Part shown: one piece after another, positions 1 to 7,314 of the stretch
Numbering within the stretch: position 1 is the first letter of the stretch
Layout: each line of letters begins with the position of its first letter
Assembly (NCBI GenBank): GCA_027031305.1
Contig: JALVRJ010000030.1
Coordinates: 1-7,314, forward strand
Direction: 5' to 3'
From: Hyphomicrobiales bacterium
Lineage (GTDB): Bacteria > Pseudomonadota > Alphaproteobacteria > Rhizobiales > Aestuariivirgaceae
DNA: 7,314 nt
Program-made: the position numbers and the translations under genes
Notes under the pieces: model-generated
Seen by the model: only the letters and a program-made list of their open reading frames with translations
What the model was told of the DNA's origin: nothing
Database searches by the model: none

Positions 1-1
1 C

Positions 2-2278
2 CCGCGTACCGGCTGGGCGGGGCTGGTGCTGGTGGTCCTGGCCATCTTCCTGGGGCTGACGACCTATCTCGTTCTCACCGGGCTGACGCCCATCACCCCG
101 ACGCCACAGCTGGTGACGTGGCTGGTGGCGGCCAATGGCGTGATGGTGCTGCTGCTGGCCATTCTCATCGGGGCGCAGGTTTTCTGGCTGGTGCGGGCAA
201 GGCGTCGGCGGCTGGCGGGCGCGCGGTTGCACGCGCGCATCGTCGGGCTGTTGTCGCTGTTCGCGGCGGTGCCGGCCGTCATCGTGGCCATTTTTGCCTC
301 GGTGACGCTCAACCGGGGGCTGGACGCGTGGTTTTCCGAGCGCATCGAGAACATCGTGCGGCGCGCCATCATCGTCTCGGAAGCCTACATCGAGGACAAG
401 ATGGCGCAGGCGAAGGTGGACGCGCAGGCGCTGGCGCGCGACATCGAGGCCAACGAGGCACTGTTCGTGCGCGACCAGCAGCAGTTCCTGCAACGACTCT
501 CCGTGCTGGCGGCCTTGCGCGGCGTGCCGGCGGTCTACATCATCGACCCGGCGCGCAGGCGGCTGGACGTGGCGATCACGGCCGACCGCGGCATTCGCTT
601 TCGGCCGCCGCCGCCGGACGCCTACCGGCAGGCGGACGCGGGCAAGGTGCTGGCCACGGGGCCGGGGCCGGGGGACAATTTCATCCGCGTGCTGATGAAG
701 CTGGGGAAGCCGGCGGGAAAATACCTGCTGGTCTATCGGGCGGTGAACCCGGAGGTCATCCGGCAACTGTCGGCGGCGCAAGAAGAGCTGACGGAATTCC
801 TGTCCTTCAAGAAACAGCGTTTCGGCCTGCAAGTCACCTTCGCGCTGGTCTACGCCGGCGTGACTCTCATCTTCCTGCTGGCGGCCATCTGGTTCGGCCT
901 GTGGCTGGCCGACCGGCTGGTGGCGCCGGTGGTGGGGCTGATACGCGCCTCGCGCGAGCTGGCACGGGGCAATTTCGAGGTGCGGCTGCCGAACCCGCGT
1001 GGCAACGACGACATCGACTTGCTGGTGCGGGTGTTCAACCAGATGACGCGGCAATTGAAGACGCAGCGTCAGCAGTTGCTGGACGCCTATCACGAGCTGG
1101 ACGAACGCCGCCAGTTCATGGAGGCCGTTCTGGCGGGTGTTTCCGCCGGAGTCATGGGGCTGGACGGCGAGGGGCGGGTGCGGCTGATCAACCATTCGGC
1201 GCGGAGGTTGCTGGGATTGGAATCGCGAGAAGTGGTGGGCCGCCATCTGCGAGACGTGGCACCGGCCTTTCTGCCGGTGGCGCGGGCGGCGGACGGCCGA
1301 CGCTCGGGCTGCGCGGAAGACCATGTGAGGATGAATGTCGAGGGCGAGGAGCGCACCTTCGTGGTGCGGGTGTGCACGGAACGCGCCGGCGAGGAGGTGA
1401 TCGGCCACGTGATCACCTTCGACGACACGACGGAGCTTCTGAAGGCGCAACGCAACGCCGCGTGGGCCGACGTGGCGCGGCGCATCGCGCACGAGATCAA
1501 GAATCCGCTCACCCCCATCCAGCTTTCGGCCGAGCGGCTGCGGCGGCGCTTCGCCAAGGAAATCAGCTCCAATCCGGAAATCTTCAGCCAGTGCACGGAT
1601 ACCATCATCCGCCAGGTGGAGGACATCGGGCGCATGGTGGACGAGTTCTCTTCCTTCGCGCGGATGCCGAAAGCGCGGCCGGAGGAACAGGACCTGGTGC
1701 AGACCGTCAAGGAGGCCCTGTTGCTGCAACGGGTGAGCAGCGAGGACGTGCGCATCGACCTGGAGTTGCCGGAAGAGCCCGTGCAGGCGTGCTTCGACAG
1801 GCCGCTGATCACGCAGGCGTTGACCAACCTGGTGAAGAACGCGCGCGAGGCCATAGAAGCCCGGCGGACGCGGGAGCCGGATCTGGAGGGACACATCCTG
1901 GTGCGGCTGGACAAGGAGGATGGTTGGGCGGTGATCTCGGTCATAGATAATGGCCGGGGCCTACCGAAGAAGGATCGCCAGCGGTTGATGGAGCCCTACA
2001 TGACGACGCGGGAGAAGGGCACCGGGCTGGGGCTGGCCATCGTCCAGCGCATCATGGAAGAGCATGGCGGCAGGCTGGAGCTGGCGGATGCGCCGCAGGG
2101 GCGGGGCGCGATGGTGCGCCTGTGGCTGCCGATGAAGATGGACGCGGAGGAGGGCGCGGCCGGTGGTCGGGCCGCGCCGGAGGATGATATTGGCCAAGGG
2201 ACGGAGGGGAGCGAGGCCGAAGGGGCTGATCACACCGGGAATGGTGGTGAGAAGGCCGGAAAGGAAGAACGGGCATGA
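2..2278 (+). CDS. ntrY: NtrY-type membrane sensor histidine kinase (5' end outside window)
   Basis: Sensor kinase of the NtrYX two-component system: it should autophosphorylate on His and pass the phosphate to NtrX. The frame is open from base 2 with no stop, and hydrophobic sequence continues through a GTG at 26, so the true start probably lies just upstream. Counting from that GTG (750 residues): membrane segments at about 1-20, 31-56 and 71-95; an extracytoplasmic domain at about 96-267; a fourth membrane segment at 269-295; HAMP at about 297-350; PAS at about 360-470; the HisKA H-box with AHEIKNPLTP and His489; the N-box around NLVKNAREA (601-609); G1 DNGRGLP (641-647); and G2 GTGLGLAI (665-672). 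All catalytic motifs are intact. This four-segment plus HAMP-PAS-HisKA-HATPase order is typical of NtrY. The last 45 or so residues form a Gly/Glu-rich tail beyond the ATPase fold. The stop codon overlaps the ntrX start, indicating translational coupling. Confidence 0.93.
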   Translation, partial: PRTGWAGLVLVVLAIFLGLTTYLVLTGLTPITPTPQLVTWLVAANGVMVLLLAILIGAQVFWLVRARRRRLAGARLHARIVGLLSLFAAVPAVIVAIFASVTLNRGLDAWFSERIENIVRRAIIVSEAYIEDKMAQAKVDAQALARDIEANEALFVRDQQQFLQRLSVLAALRGVPAVYIIDPARRRLDVAITADRGIRFRPPPPDAYRQADAGKVLATGPGPGDNFIRVLMKLGKPAGKYLLVYRAVNPEVIRQLSAAQEELTEFLSFKKQRFGLQVTFALVYAGVTLIFLLAAIWFGLWLADRLVAPVVGLIRASRELARGNFEVRLPNPRGNDDIDLLVRVFNQMTRQLKTQRQQLLDAYHELDERRQFMEAVLAGVSAGVMGLDGEGRVRLINHSARRLLGLESREVVGRHLRDVAPAFLPVARAADGRRSGCAEDHVRMNVEGEERTFVVRVCTERAGEEVIGHVITFDDTTELLKAQRNAAWADVARRIAHEIKNPLTPIQLSAERLRRRFAKEISSNPEIFSQCTDTIIRQVEDIGRMVDEFSSFARMPKARPEEQDLVQTVKEALLLQRVSSEDVRIDLELPEEPVQACFDRPLITQALTNLVKNAREAIEARRTREPDLEGHILVRLDKEDGWAVISVIDNGRGLPKKDRQRLMEPYMTTREKGTGLGLAIVQRIMEEHGGRLELADAPQGRGAMVRLWLPMKMDAEEGAAGGRAAPEDDIGQGTEGSEAEGADHTGNGGEKAGKEERA
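2258..2267 (+). promoter_or_regulatory. Ribosome binding site of ntrX inside the ntrY end
   Basis: A purine run, GGAAAGGAAG, ends seven bases before the ATG at 2275. It lies within the last codons of ntrY and supports the overlapping start, hence coupled translation of kinase and regulator. Confidence 0.7.
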
Positions 2279-3633
2279 GCGCGGACATTCTCATTGTCGA
2301 TGACGAGGTCGACATTCGCGAGCTGATCGGCGGCATACTGGAGGACGAGGGTCACGAGGTGCGGCTGGCCGCGGACAGCACGCAGGCCTTGCAGGAAATC
2401 AACACCCGCCGGCCGGCGCTGGTGGTGCTGGATATCTGGTTGCAGGGTTCGAAACTGGATGGGCTGGAGCTGCTGGACATCATCAAGGCGACGCACCCGG
2501 ACCTGCCGGTCATCATCATTTCCGGCCATGGCAACATCGAGACGGCGGTGGCGGCCATTCGCAAGGGCGCGCACGACTACATCGAAAAGCCCTTCAAGGC
2601 CGACAAGCTGGTGCTGACGGTGCAACGGGCGCTGGAGCTGCATCGGCTGAAACGCGAGAACATCGAACTGAAGAATCGCGGTGGCGGCTGGCGGATGGTG
2701 GGCTCCTCGCCGGCCATGCGGCATTTGCGCCAGACCATCGAAAAGGTGGCGCCGACCAACGCGCGGGTGCTCATTTCCGGTGAGACCGGCACGGGCAAGG
2801 AGCTGGCGGCGCGGGTTCTGCACGAACAATCCAATCGGGCGGATGGGCCGTTCGTCGTTTTGCCGGCGGCCTCGCTGTCGCCGGAGCGCATGGAAGAGGA
2901 GCTGTTCGGCCGCGAGGTGGCGCCGGGGCAGTATCACATCGGCAAGCTGGAGGAGGCGCATGGCGGCACCCTGTTCATCGACGAGGTGGCGGACATGCCG
3001 CCGCAGACGCAGAGCAAGGTGTTGCGGGTGTTGATGGAGCAGACCTTCACCCGAGTGAACGGCACGCGGCCGGTGCGGGTGGACGTGCGCATCGTCTCCT
3101 CCAGCGGCCGCGACCTGGCGGCGCTGATGGAGGAGGGGAGCTTTCGGGCCGACCTGTATCATCGCCTGGCGGTGGTGCCGGTGGCGGTGCCACCGCTGTC
3201 GGAGCGGCGCGAGGATATTCCGGAGTTGGTGGACTTCTTCATCGAGCAGTTCTCGCGGCAGACGGGCAACCCGGTGAAGCGGCTCTCCGAGGAAGCCCTG
3301 GCGGTTCTGCAAACGCGTGATTGGCCGGGCAACGTGCGGCAGTTGCGCAATTACGTGGAGCGCCTGATGATCCTGCATGGGGCGGAGGAAATACCGGAGA
3401 TCACGCCGGAGATGCTGCCGCCCGACGAGGCGGTGGCGGATGGTGGGGGCGGGGGCATGGACATGGAGCGCCTGCTGGCCCTGCCTCTGAAGGATGCGCG
3501 GGAGGAATTCGAACGGCACTATCTGCAAGCGCAACTTCAGCGTTTCGCCGGCAACATCTCGCGCACGGCCAGCGCCATCGGAATGGAGCGCTCCGCACTC
3601 TATCGCAAGCTCAAGAGCCTGGGGCTGATGTAG
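2275..3633 (+). CDS. ntrX: NtrX-type response regulator (REC-AAA+-Fis HTH)
   Basis: DNA-binding response regulator of the NtrC family and partner of NtrY, 452 residues, full length. The receiver domain (1-120) has an acidic pocket at D9-D10, phosphoacceptor D53, S83 and K105. The AAA+ domain (about 142-370) has Walker A GETGTGKE (169-176), Walker B TLFIDE (232-237), arginine-finger region FRADLYHRL (290-298) and sensor II GNVRQLRN (352-359). The C-terminal Fis-type helix-turn-helix is at about 425-451. The GAFTGA loop that contacts sigma-54 is absent: FGREVAPGQYHIGKLEEA stands where NtrC has a longer loop. This supports NtrX over NtrC and suggests that it does not activate sigma-54 in the classical way. 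The start is the ATG in an ATGA overlap with ntrY, with a GGAAAGGAAG ribosome site about 7 bases upstream. A Gly-rich linker (390-394) precedes the DNA-binding part. A GC-rich hairpin follows the stop; trkA/hfq, often next to ntrX in alphaproteobacteria, are not there. Confidence 0.94.
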   Translation: MSADILIVDDEVDIRELIGGILEDEGHEVRLAADSTQALQEINTRRPALVVLDIWLQGSKLDGLELLDIIKATHPDLPVIIISGHGNIETAVAAIRKGAHDYIEKPFKADKLVLTVQRALELHRLKRENIELKNRGGGWRMVGSSPAMRHLRQTIEKVAPTNARVLISGETGTGKELAARVLHEQSNRADGPFVVLPAASLSPERMEEELFGREVAPGQYHIGKLEEAHGGTLFIDEVADMPPQTQSKVLRVLMEQTFTRVNGTRPVRVDVRIVSSSGRDLAALMEEGSFRADLYHRLAVVPVAVPPLSERREDIPELVDFFIEQFSRQTGNPVKRLSEEALAVLQTRDWPGNVRQLRNYVERLMILHGAEEIPEITPEMLPPDEAVADGGGGGMDMERLLALPLKDAREEFERHYLQAQLQRFAGNISRTASAIGMERSALYRKLKSLGLM

Positions 3634-3666
3634 TGCCATGTTGCACAAAGGCCGCCCGGTGAAACC

Positions 3667-3745
3667 GCCCCGCGCCCCCGCCCAAGCCCTTGTTGTTCAC
3701 AATTTGGGGGTTGGGTGGGGCGCGGGGCTTCTGCGTGGTTCTTTA
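3667..3745 (+). terminator. Long GC-rich hairpin after ntrX, probable terminator
   Basis: Beginning 33 bases after the ntrX stop, 3667-3678 pairs perfectly with 3717-3728 (GCCCCGCGCCCC against GGGGCGCGGGGC). A small internal loop follows, then CCCAA (3681-3685) pairs with TTGGG (3711-3715), then a further three C-G pairs across one mismatch. A short TTGT/ACAA stem sits at the apex. The sequence after the stem (TTC, nine bases, then TTCTTT) is only moderately T-rich, so this could be a weak intrinsic terminator, a transcript-end stabilising structure, or both. Its position fits the end of the ntrYX transcript. Confidence 0.6.
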
Positions 3746-3789
3746 TGCATTTTGGTATGATGGCACATCAGGTGGGTGCCTGGACGAAC

Positions 3790-3860
3790 CGAAGGCAATA
3801 ATTTCACAAATCCATATTTAATGTCTTGCATATATGGCAATTCTAATATATGAATGTGCG
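3790..3860 (+). promoter_or_regulatory. AT-rich intergenic patch, probable promoter area of the exported-protein gene
   Basis: This stretch is strikingly AT-rich against its GC-rich surroundings and lies 115-185 bases before the next start codon. It contains TTCACA (3803-3808, one base from TTGACA), TATATG (3831-3836 and 3847-3852), a perfect CATATATG palindrome (3829-3836) inside TTGC-N7-GCAA (3826-3840), and two copies of GGCAAT (3794-3799 and 3836-3841) spaced 42 bases apart. No -35/-10 pair with 16-18 base spacing is convincing, so a precise promoter cannot be assigned. A promoter here is inferred mainly from composition and from the upstream terminator-like hairpin. Confidence 0.4.
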
Positions 3861-3894
3861 CATGAAGAGGCCGGGGGAGATTGGCCCCAATGTG

Positions 3895-3929
3895 GAAACG
3901 GCATTCGCAGACGTGCCGGATGCCGTTTC
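3895..3929 (+). other. Strong stem-loop in the likely leader of the exported-protein gene
   Basis: Bases 3895-3907 pair with 3917-3929 as a continuous 13-bp stem with a single T-G wobble and a nine-base loop (3908-3916). The core is AAACGGCAT against ATGCCGTTT. No T-tract follows, so it is unlikely to be an intrinsic terminator. It ends 45 bases before the start codon, leaving the ribosome site at 3959-3966 free. A 5' UTR stabiliser or a protein or RNA control element is possible; its role is not known. Confidence 0.6.
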
Positions 3930-3958
3930 GGCGGGAACGGGCGCAAACAGGAAAGCGT

Positions 3959-3966
3959 GAGGGAGA
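3959..3966 (+). promoter_or_regulatory. Ribosome binding site that decides the start at 3974
   Basis: GAGGGAGA lies seven bases before the ATG at 3974. It supports this start, directly followed by a signal peptide, over the upstream in-frame ATG at 3881, whose product would bury the signal peptide behind 31 charged residues. Confidence 0.7.
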
Positions 3967-3973
3967 ACGAATC

Positions 3974-4621
3974 ATGCGTGCGATGAAGAAATTCGCGATG
4001 GCCATGACGGCCGTGGTGGCCATGTCGATGACAGCCATGGCGTCCGAGGCGGTGAGTCCGGAACACAAGTTCGAGAAGGCGCAAGCCTATTACACCGAGT
4101 GCAAGCACGCCTCGGCCGAGGAGTTCGCCGCGATCAAGCCCTACCTGAAGGCCTTCACCGATGCCGAGGTCATGGCCGAAACCATGAACGATCCGGAGAA
4201 GTTCTTCAAACTGATGGAAATTCTCAATGATCCGCGCACCATTCACGTGATGGCCAACTGCTCCATGGAGCCGGTGATGTGGGACACCTGGCTGCGTGGC
4301 GTGACCAACTACGGGAAGCTGACCATCGCCTCGCTGAAGGCCATGAACCCGGTGGGCATGTTCAAGTGGATGATGGCGCCGGTGAACGCCAAGGTGTGGA
4401 AATCCATGGTTTCGCACCTGGACTACAAGAAGTATGTGCGCTGGGGCGAGGCCATGCTGAACCCGAAGTTCTATCGCCCGATGACGGACATGCTGACCAG
4501 CCTGGAGTGGTATGAGCCGCGTCTGGCGTGGTTCGTGCGGGCGGAGACCTATACCGTGCCGCTGAAGAACATGGTGACGCTGCCCGATCTGGAGAAGATC
4601 TACAACACGAAGATCAACTGA
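3974..4621 (+). CDS. Exported Met/Trp-rich protein of unknown function
   Basis: I do not recognise a named family. The 215-residue product starts with a clear Sec signal peptide: basic residues (R2, K5, K6), a hydrophobic core at about 7-20 unusually rich in Met, and a probable signal peptidase I site after A21-M22-A23. It should therefore be periplasmic or secreted; no lipobox is present and no second membrane helix is evident. The mature part has about 15 Met and 7 Trp in 192 residues and two Cys (C43, C96), which could form a disulfide. It seems to hold three loosely similar segments beginning MNDPEKFFKLM (71), MNPVGMFKWMM (124) and MLNPKFYRPM (161), each an N-P motif followed by aromatic and Met residues, suggesting degenerate helical repeats. 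Codon use matches the neighbours. It has its own leader and terminator. A function in metal binding, lipid binding or envelope stress would be speculation. Confidence 0.85.
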   Translation: MRAMKKFAMAMTAVVAMSMTAMASEAVSPEHKFEKAQAYYTECKHASAEEFAAIKPYLKAFTDAEVMAETMNDPEKFFKLMEILNDPRTIHVMANCSMEPVMWDTWLRGVTNYGKLTIASLKAMNPVGMFKWMMAPVNAKVWKSMVSHLDYKKYVRWGEAMLNPKFYRPMTDMLTSLEWYEPRLAWFVRAETYTVPLKNMVTLPDLEKIYNTKIN

Positions 4622-4649
4622 GCGGCATTCATATCCCGCAATGGTATTG

Positions 4650-4692
4650 GGGCGTGGCGCCGGGGCACGGCGCCGCGCCCTTCTTGTTCGTT
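4650..4692 (+). terminator. Intrinsic terminator of the exported-protein gene
   Basis: A 12-bp stem pairs 4650-4661 with 4669-4680 (one T-G wobble, GGCGCC at its top) around a seven-base loop, and is followed directly by TTCTTGTTCGTT. It starts 28 bases after the stop codon. The flank on the other side is not T-rich on the minus strand, so it should act mainly on the plus-strand gene, although it also sits just past the end of the convergent DUF808 gene. Confidence 0.85.
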
Positions 4693-4702
4693 CATGCGGG
4701 CG

Positions 4703-5617
4703 TCAGTGTTCGCCCACGCGGACCAACAGGGGATGGACCAGCAGCCACACGATGAAGCCCGTCAGCAGCCCCAATCCCAGGGCCACCAGCAGGTCTCCGA
4801 TGTAGGGCACGAGGTGGGCGATGCGCTCCGGCGCGTGCACGCCGTATTCGGCCAGGGCGTGCATGATGATGCCGCCAGCCACCCACAGCATGGCGATGGT
4901 GCCGATGACGCTGAGCACTTTGAGGAACCCCGGCATGGCGCGCACGATGCCGCGGCCGATGGCGCGCAAGAGCCTGCCGCCATCGCGCCGGGTGGCAAGC
5001 CACAGGCCGAAATCATCCATTTTCACGATGATGGCGACCACGCCGTAAACCAGCACCGTGATTCCCAGAGCCACCAGCGTCAACGCCACTGCCTGATAGA
5101 CGAAGGGTTGATCGGCAATTTGCGAATAGGCAATGACCATGATCTCGGCGGAGAGGATGAGATCGGTGCGGATGGCGCTGTTGACCCGTTCGCGTTCGAA
5201 AGCGGCGAGTTCTTGCGGGGTCATTCGCGTGGAGCGGGCCTGAGAGGGTTCCTTCACGTTCCCGGTGAGCCACTCGTGCACCTTCTCAAAGCCTTCGAAG
5301 GAGAGATAGAGCGCGCCCAGCACCAGCAGGGGGGTGATGATCCACGGCGCCAGCCAGCCCAGTGCCAGCACCGCCGGCAGTACGAACAGGAACTTGTTGC
5401 GCAGCGATCCGAGCGTGATCTTCCAGATGATGGGCAGCTCGCGGGAGGCGGCGATGCCGATGACGAACCGTGGAGTGACGGCGGTGTCGTCGGCGGCGAC
5501 GGCGGCCGACTTCGCGCCCGCCTTCATGGACAATGCGGCGGCGTCATCGAGCATGATGGCGGCCTTTTTCGCCAGTGCCGCGACATCGTCCAGCAGGGCC
5601 AGCAATCCGCTGCTCAT
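4703..5617 (-). CDS. DUF808/YedI-family inner-membrane protein
   Basis: A 304-residue multi-spanning membrane protein that resembles the DUF808 family (E. coli YedI is of nearly the same length); its biochemical role is not established. The N-terminus MSSGLLALLDDVAALAKKAA with the following Ala-rich helix, the segment TPRFVIGIAASRELPIIWKI (48-67) and LYLSFEGFEKVHEW (103-116) are typical of the family. Hydrophobic segments are at about 75-107 (probably two passes or a hairpin), 152-167, 172-198, 230-256 and 269-298, with charged loops at 117-150 and 200-225. The ATG start is preceded by GGGAG nine bases upstream on the minus strand, and a possible extended -10 element lies about 40 bases upstream. 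It is 118 bases downstream of der in the same direction and converges with the exported-protein gene. Confidence 0.88.
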   Translation of the reverse strand: MSSGLLALLDDVAALAKKAAIMLDDAAALSMKAGAKSAAVAADDTAVTPRFVIGIAASRELPIIWKITLGSLRNKFLFVLPAVLALGWLAPWIITPLLVLGALYLSFEGFEKVHEWLTGNVKEPSQARSTRMTPQELAAFERERVNSAIRTDLILSAEIMVIAYSQIADQPFVYQAVALTLVALGITVLVYGVVAIIVKMDDFGLWLATRRDGGRLLRAIGRGIVRAMPGFLKVLSVIGTIAMLWVAGGIIMHALAEYGVHAPERIAHLVPYIGDLLVALGLGLLTGFIVWLLVHPLLVRVGEH

Positions 5618-5653
5618 GAGTGCACGCTCCCAGGCGAGATTGGAATCGTCGGC

Positions 5654-5662
5654 ATGATAGCA
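5654..5662 (-). promoter_or_regulatory. Possible extended -10 promoter of the DUF808 gene
   Basis: On the minus strand the 118-base gap between der and the DUF808 gene contains TGCTATCAT, an extended -10 (TGN) followed by a hexamer one base from TATAAT. There is no good -35 hexamer at 16-18 bases, as is common for extended -10 promoters. Transcription from here would give a leader of about 30 bases. The rest of the gap holds no clear terminator for der, so read-through from der is also possible. Confidence 0.35.
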
Positions 5663-5735
5663 GGTTGCGCCAAGGGTGCGAGGGCTGGGAAGAAGGGGCG
5701 TCCCTCATGGCTTCTCGATGTCATCTCCGTTGCCG

Positions 5736-7307
<1,572 letters not shown>

Positions 7308-7314
7308 GATGAAT

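Noticed and set aside
26..28. GTG as the true start of ntrY
   Set aside because: The frame is open to the window edge and the first membrane segment appears to begin before this codon; no ribosome site is visible in the 25 bases upstream.
118..1950. 610-codon open frame on the plus strand inside ntrY
   Set aside because: It is a +2 frame shadow of ntrY: Gly/Ala/Arg-dominated, no motifs, and it ends within the kinase ATPase region.
2230..3648. 472-codon open frame on the minus strand opposite ntrX
   Set aside because: It mirrors the whole of ntrX, is rich in His, Arg, Gln and Leu as expected from the complement of GC-rich codons, and shows no domain. ntrX has all its family motifs.
3761..3780. 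Possible sigma-54 promoter starting TGGCAC
   Set aside because: The -24 half matches, but the GC of the -12 element is not at the required 10-base distance from GG; the nearest GC is four bases too far.
3881..3973. In-frame 31-residue N-terminal extension of the exported protein
   Set aside because: It would place charged residues before a clear signal peptide and would include the 3895-3929 hairpin; the ATG at 3974 has a good ribosome site.
3818..4417. 199-codon minus-strand frame opposite the exported-protein gene
   Set aside because: It is His/Arg/Gly-rich, has no motifs, and crosses the AT-rich promoter patch and the leader hairpin.

Overview
The window looks like a piece of chromosome from a GC-rich proteobacterium, most likely an alphaproteobacterium. 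The grounds are protein character, not a database search. There is a linked NtrY/NtrX pair whose NtrX lacks the sigma-54 contact loop. There is also an EngA/Der GTPase whose first G4 motif reads NKAE and whose second domain carries a GPEAGITRD segment, both of which I associate with alphaproteobacterial versions. No RNA gene, mobile element, CRISPR array or prophage remnant is visible, and I see no sign of recent transfer.

Layout. Positions 2-3633 (+) hold a two-component operon. The NtrY-type membrane histidine kinase is cut at its 5' end by the window edge, and it overlaps the NtrX-type response regulator by four bases (ATGA). Positions 3634-3973 form a 340-base intergenic region with three parts: a long GC-rich hairpin just after ntrX (probable terminator), an AT-rich patch (probable promoter area), and a strong stem-loop in the likely leader of the next gene. 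Positions 3974-4621 (+) encode a small exported, methionine- and tryptophan-rich protein of unknown function, closed by a convincing intrinsic terminator at 4650-4692. The other strand then carries a DUF808/YedI-like inner-membrane protein (4703-5617) and, upstream of it, the double-GTPase ribosome assembly factor Der (5736-7307).

How the genes relate. NtrY and NtrX form one signalling unit; NtrYX systems are known for nitrogen, redox and envelope-related regulation. The exported protein runs in the same direction but is separated by a terminator and has its own leader, so it looks like an independent transcription unit. Der and the DUF808 protein are codirectional with a 118-base gap that contains a possible extended -10 promoter; no functional link between them is apparent. 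Most of the window is ordinary core genome. The least explained parts are the exported protein with its loosely repetitive sequence and the structured leader in front of it.
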